The translations under genes and the position numbers were made by a program. DNA of 9,759 bases from an uncultured Micrococcaceae bacterium (GTDB lineage: Bacteria; Actinomycetota; Actinomycetes; Actinomycetales; Micrococcaceae), in the NCBI GenBank assembly GCA_937896705.1, contig CALBOC010000030.1, forward strand, positions 1 through 9,759, written 5' to 3'. The notes under the pieces are model-generated. The model did no database searches and was not told the origin of the DNA. It saw only the letters and a list, made by a program, of their open reading frames with translations. The number at the start of each line of letters is the position of its first letter. Positions within the stretch are counted from its first letter, which is position 1. Shown piece after piece: positions 8,316 through 9,759 of the stretch.

Positions 8316-9759
8316 TTGAAATCTCTGGGCGGTATCGGTGCCATTATTCTTGGTGTGGTGGCGATCTTAATATCCGTTGGACTCCAAACAATCTGGGCAC
8401 CGCCGGCTGAGTTCAACGCGACCACTCAAGACACACAAGATGCGCCCTTGACGATCGTCACCGAAGGCATCGATGTTGATCCGGATAATCCCATCGAATA
8501 CACCGTCTCGGGGGACGGCGAGTTCACGTTGATGTACGGTCAGCTCCGAGACATCGAAGCATGGGTTGGCGATGCCGCCCATAACCGGATCGACGGGGTC
8601 AACACTGATGTGGCGCGTGGCGAAGATCCCACGGTCAATGTCACTTATGTCGATGGTGAAACCGAGGTCCCCAATCCGGCCAATTCGGACCTTTGGTTGG
8701 CCACCCAGGAGGTCACCGATGAAGTCACCCAGCGTTGGACCAGTAGCGACGCCGGACAGTGGGCGCTATTAGTCGCCGCCGACGGTACCGCGCCTGCGCC
8801 CGCAGAGTTCAGTGTGTCCTGGGTGAATGTTGAACCTGACTCGCCGCTGGTTACCCCGCTAATGATTGCTGGCATCGTGCTGATCCTCATCGGACTAGCG
8901 CTACTGATCTGGCGGTTTATTGAATTCCGGCGCCGCGCGAAACGTCCTTCTGGACGCCGTGCCGCAGTTCGAGGAGACTACACCGGCTTGACCGCAGCCG
9001 ATATGCGGGCCGACACCGACTCGACCCAACAGACCATGTCGGTCCAACAAGTTGAGGCAGGCGAACCGGTGACCACAACCCACGCCGCGCCCGTGCCTGT
9101 GGTGGTCGGCGGTGAGGATCCCGATCTGGCCGTCTCCGATCCGGCGACGCCACCGGAGACCTCCCAGGACGAAGACCACGATGAGACCGATACACCCGAT
9201 GATTCGGACGATCTTAGCGGCGGGTCAACGGCCACAGCTGCAGAAGATCAGCCGGCTGACATTGGCAAGCCTCGAGACAGTGGCTTTCTGCGTCGGATTG
9301 TCACTGCGGTAACCGCTCTGGGATTAGCGGCTGGCTTGGGGGCTGTTCCCGCCTACGCCGAGACGACCGAACGTCCAAGTGATGACATTGAACACCAGAT
9401 CGACGAAGAACAGATTGAAGAGGACGCCGATCCAGAAGAGACCGAGACCTTCCCGGTCCTGGTCGATACGCAGCTTGAACGCATCCTCTACGCGGTAGCG
9501 GCCACGGTGCAGCGCGGCGATGACGGACTGGATGCTGACATACTGCCCGGTCGCGTGGCGGGCCACGCGTTGCGAGTCCGCGAAAACTTCTATCGCAACC
9601 TGGAAATCGATGAGGACTATGCACAGCCGGAGACCATCGCCTCAGACCAGATCCTCGCCGCGTGGATGGAACGCGATGACGCCTTCCCGCGCACCGTCTA
9701 TACGGTAACCGCTAACGAAGAGGGCGCTGACATCCAGTTGCTGGCGCTACGTCAACAAG
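8316..9759 (+). CDS. Multi-domain membrane protein of unknown function (3' partial)
   Basis: A continuous open frame of 481 codons runs from TTG 8316 off the window end. TM1 covers residues 4-25 (LGGIGAIILGVVAILISVGL). An approximately 150-residue, probably external, acidic beta-rich domain follows. TM2 covers 178-199 (MIAGIVLILIGLALLIW), with a positive-inside flank RRRAKR. An acidic, Thr/Pro/Asp-rich linker of about 120 residues (205-325) leads to a third hydrophobic segment, 328-348. This segment follows RR and ends AYA-E, much like a signal peptide with a signal-peptidase site. After a very acidic spacer (349-385) comes a folded-looking domain (LVDTQLERILYAVAATVQRG; DDAFPRTVYTVTANEEG). 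I do not recognise the family; similar uncharacterised proteins seem to occur in Micrococcaceae. A cell-envelope role is likely from topology only. It is well supported as a gene by AAAGGTGA and uninterrupted coding. Confidence 0.8.
   Translation, partial: MKSLGGIGAIILGVVAILISVGLQTIWAPPAEFNATTQDTQDAPLTIVTEGIDVDPDNPIEYTVSGDGEFTLMYGQLRDIEAWVGDAAHNRIDGVNTDVARGEDPTVNVTYVDGETEVPNPANSDLWLATQEVTDEVTQRWTSSDAGQWALLVAADGTAPAPAEFSVSWVNVEPDSPLVTPLMIAGIVLILIGLALLIWRFIEFRRRAKRPSGRRAAVRGDYTGLTAADMRADTDSTQQTMSVQQVEAGEPVTTTHAAPVPVVVGGEDPDLAVSDPATPPETSQDEDHDETDTPDDSDDLSGGSTATAAEDQPADIGKPRDSGFLRRIVTAVTALGLAAGLGAVPAYAETTERPSDDIEHQIDEEQIEEDADPEETETFPVLVDTQLERILYAVAATVQRGDDGLDADILPGRVAGHALRVRENFYRNLEIDEDYAQPETIASDQILAAWMERDDAFPRTVYTVTANEEGADIQLLALRQQ

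Overview
The window is from a high-GC Gram-positive actinobacterium, most likely of the Micrococcaceae. The visible AtpA matches my recollection of Arthrobacter-type AtpA almost end to end, including a C-terminus of the QEKIVKQKR type. The atp operon is followed by a DUF2550 gene, and a NucS mismatch endonuclease lies nearby, as in other actinobacteria including Mycobacterium. By eye the GC content is around 60%, which is modest for that family. No species can be named from the sequence alone.

Region 1 (1-4792, + strand) is the distal part of the F1Fo ATP synthase operon: atpA (missing about 15 N-terminal residues), atpG, atpD, atpC, then a one-TM DUF2550 protein whose ATG follows the atpC stop directly. 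Together they encode the catalytic and stalk subunits alpha, gamma, beta and epsilon. A perfect 9-bp hairpin separates atpA from atpG. A long hairpin at 4857-4896 closes the operon and also lies just beyond the convergent gene cluster.

Region 2 (4906-6520, - strand) is a two-gene unit, nucS followed by a NagA-type amidohydrolase. They overlap by 23 bp and are probably translationally coupled. The NagA-type protein has all the recognisable metal and catalytic residues, but lacks both sequence segments that normally form the small beta-sandwich domain.

Region 3 (6598-6930, + strand) is a small, basic, probably zinc-binding protein (CPGC ... HWHTAC) transcribed divergently from nucS. A 14-bp inverted repeat overlaps its start codon. 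Its stop codon overlaps that of the convergent AI-2E-type membrane protein gene (6927-8168, - strand) inside one CTAG.

Region 4 (8169-9759) is a 147-bp divergent promoter region followed by a large, unrecognised multi-domain membrane protein gene (+). It starts at TTG and runs off the end of the window. It has two TM helices around an external domain, then an acidic linker, then an internal signal-peptide-like segment and a second, probably exported domain.

I see no mobile element, CRISPR array, rRNA or tRNA, and no clear defence system. The most unusual items are the trimmed NagA-type protein embedded in the end of nucS, the conserved small Zn-finger-like neighbour of nucS with its palindrome, and the TTG-start composite membrane protein.
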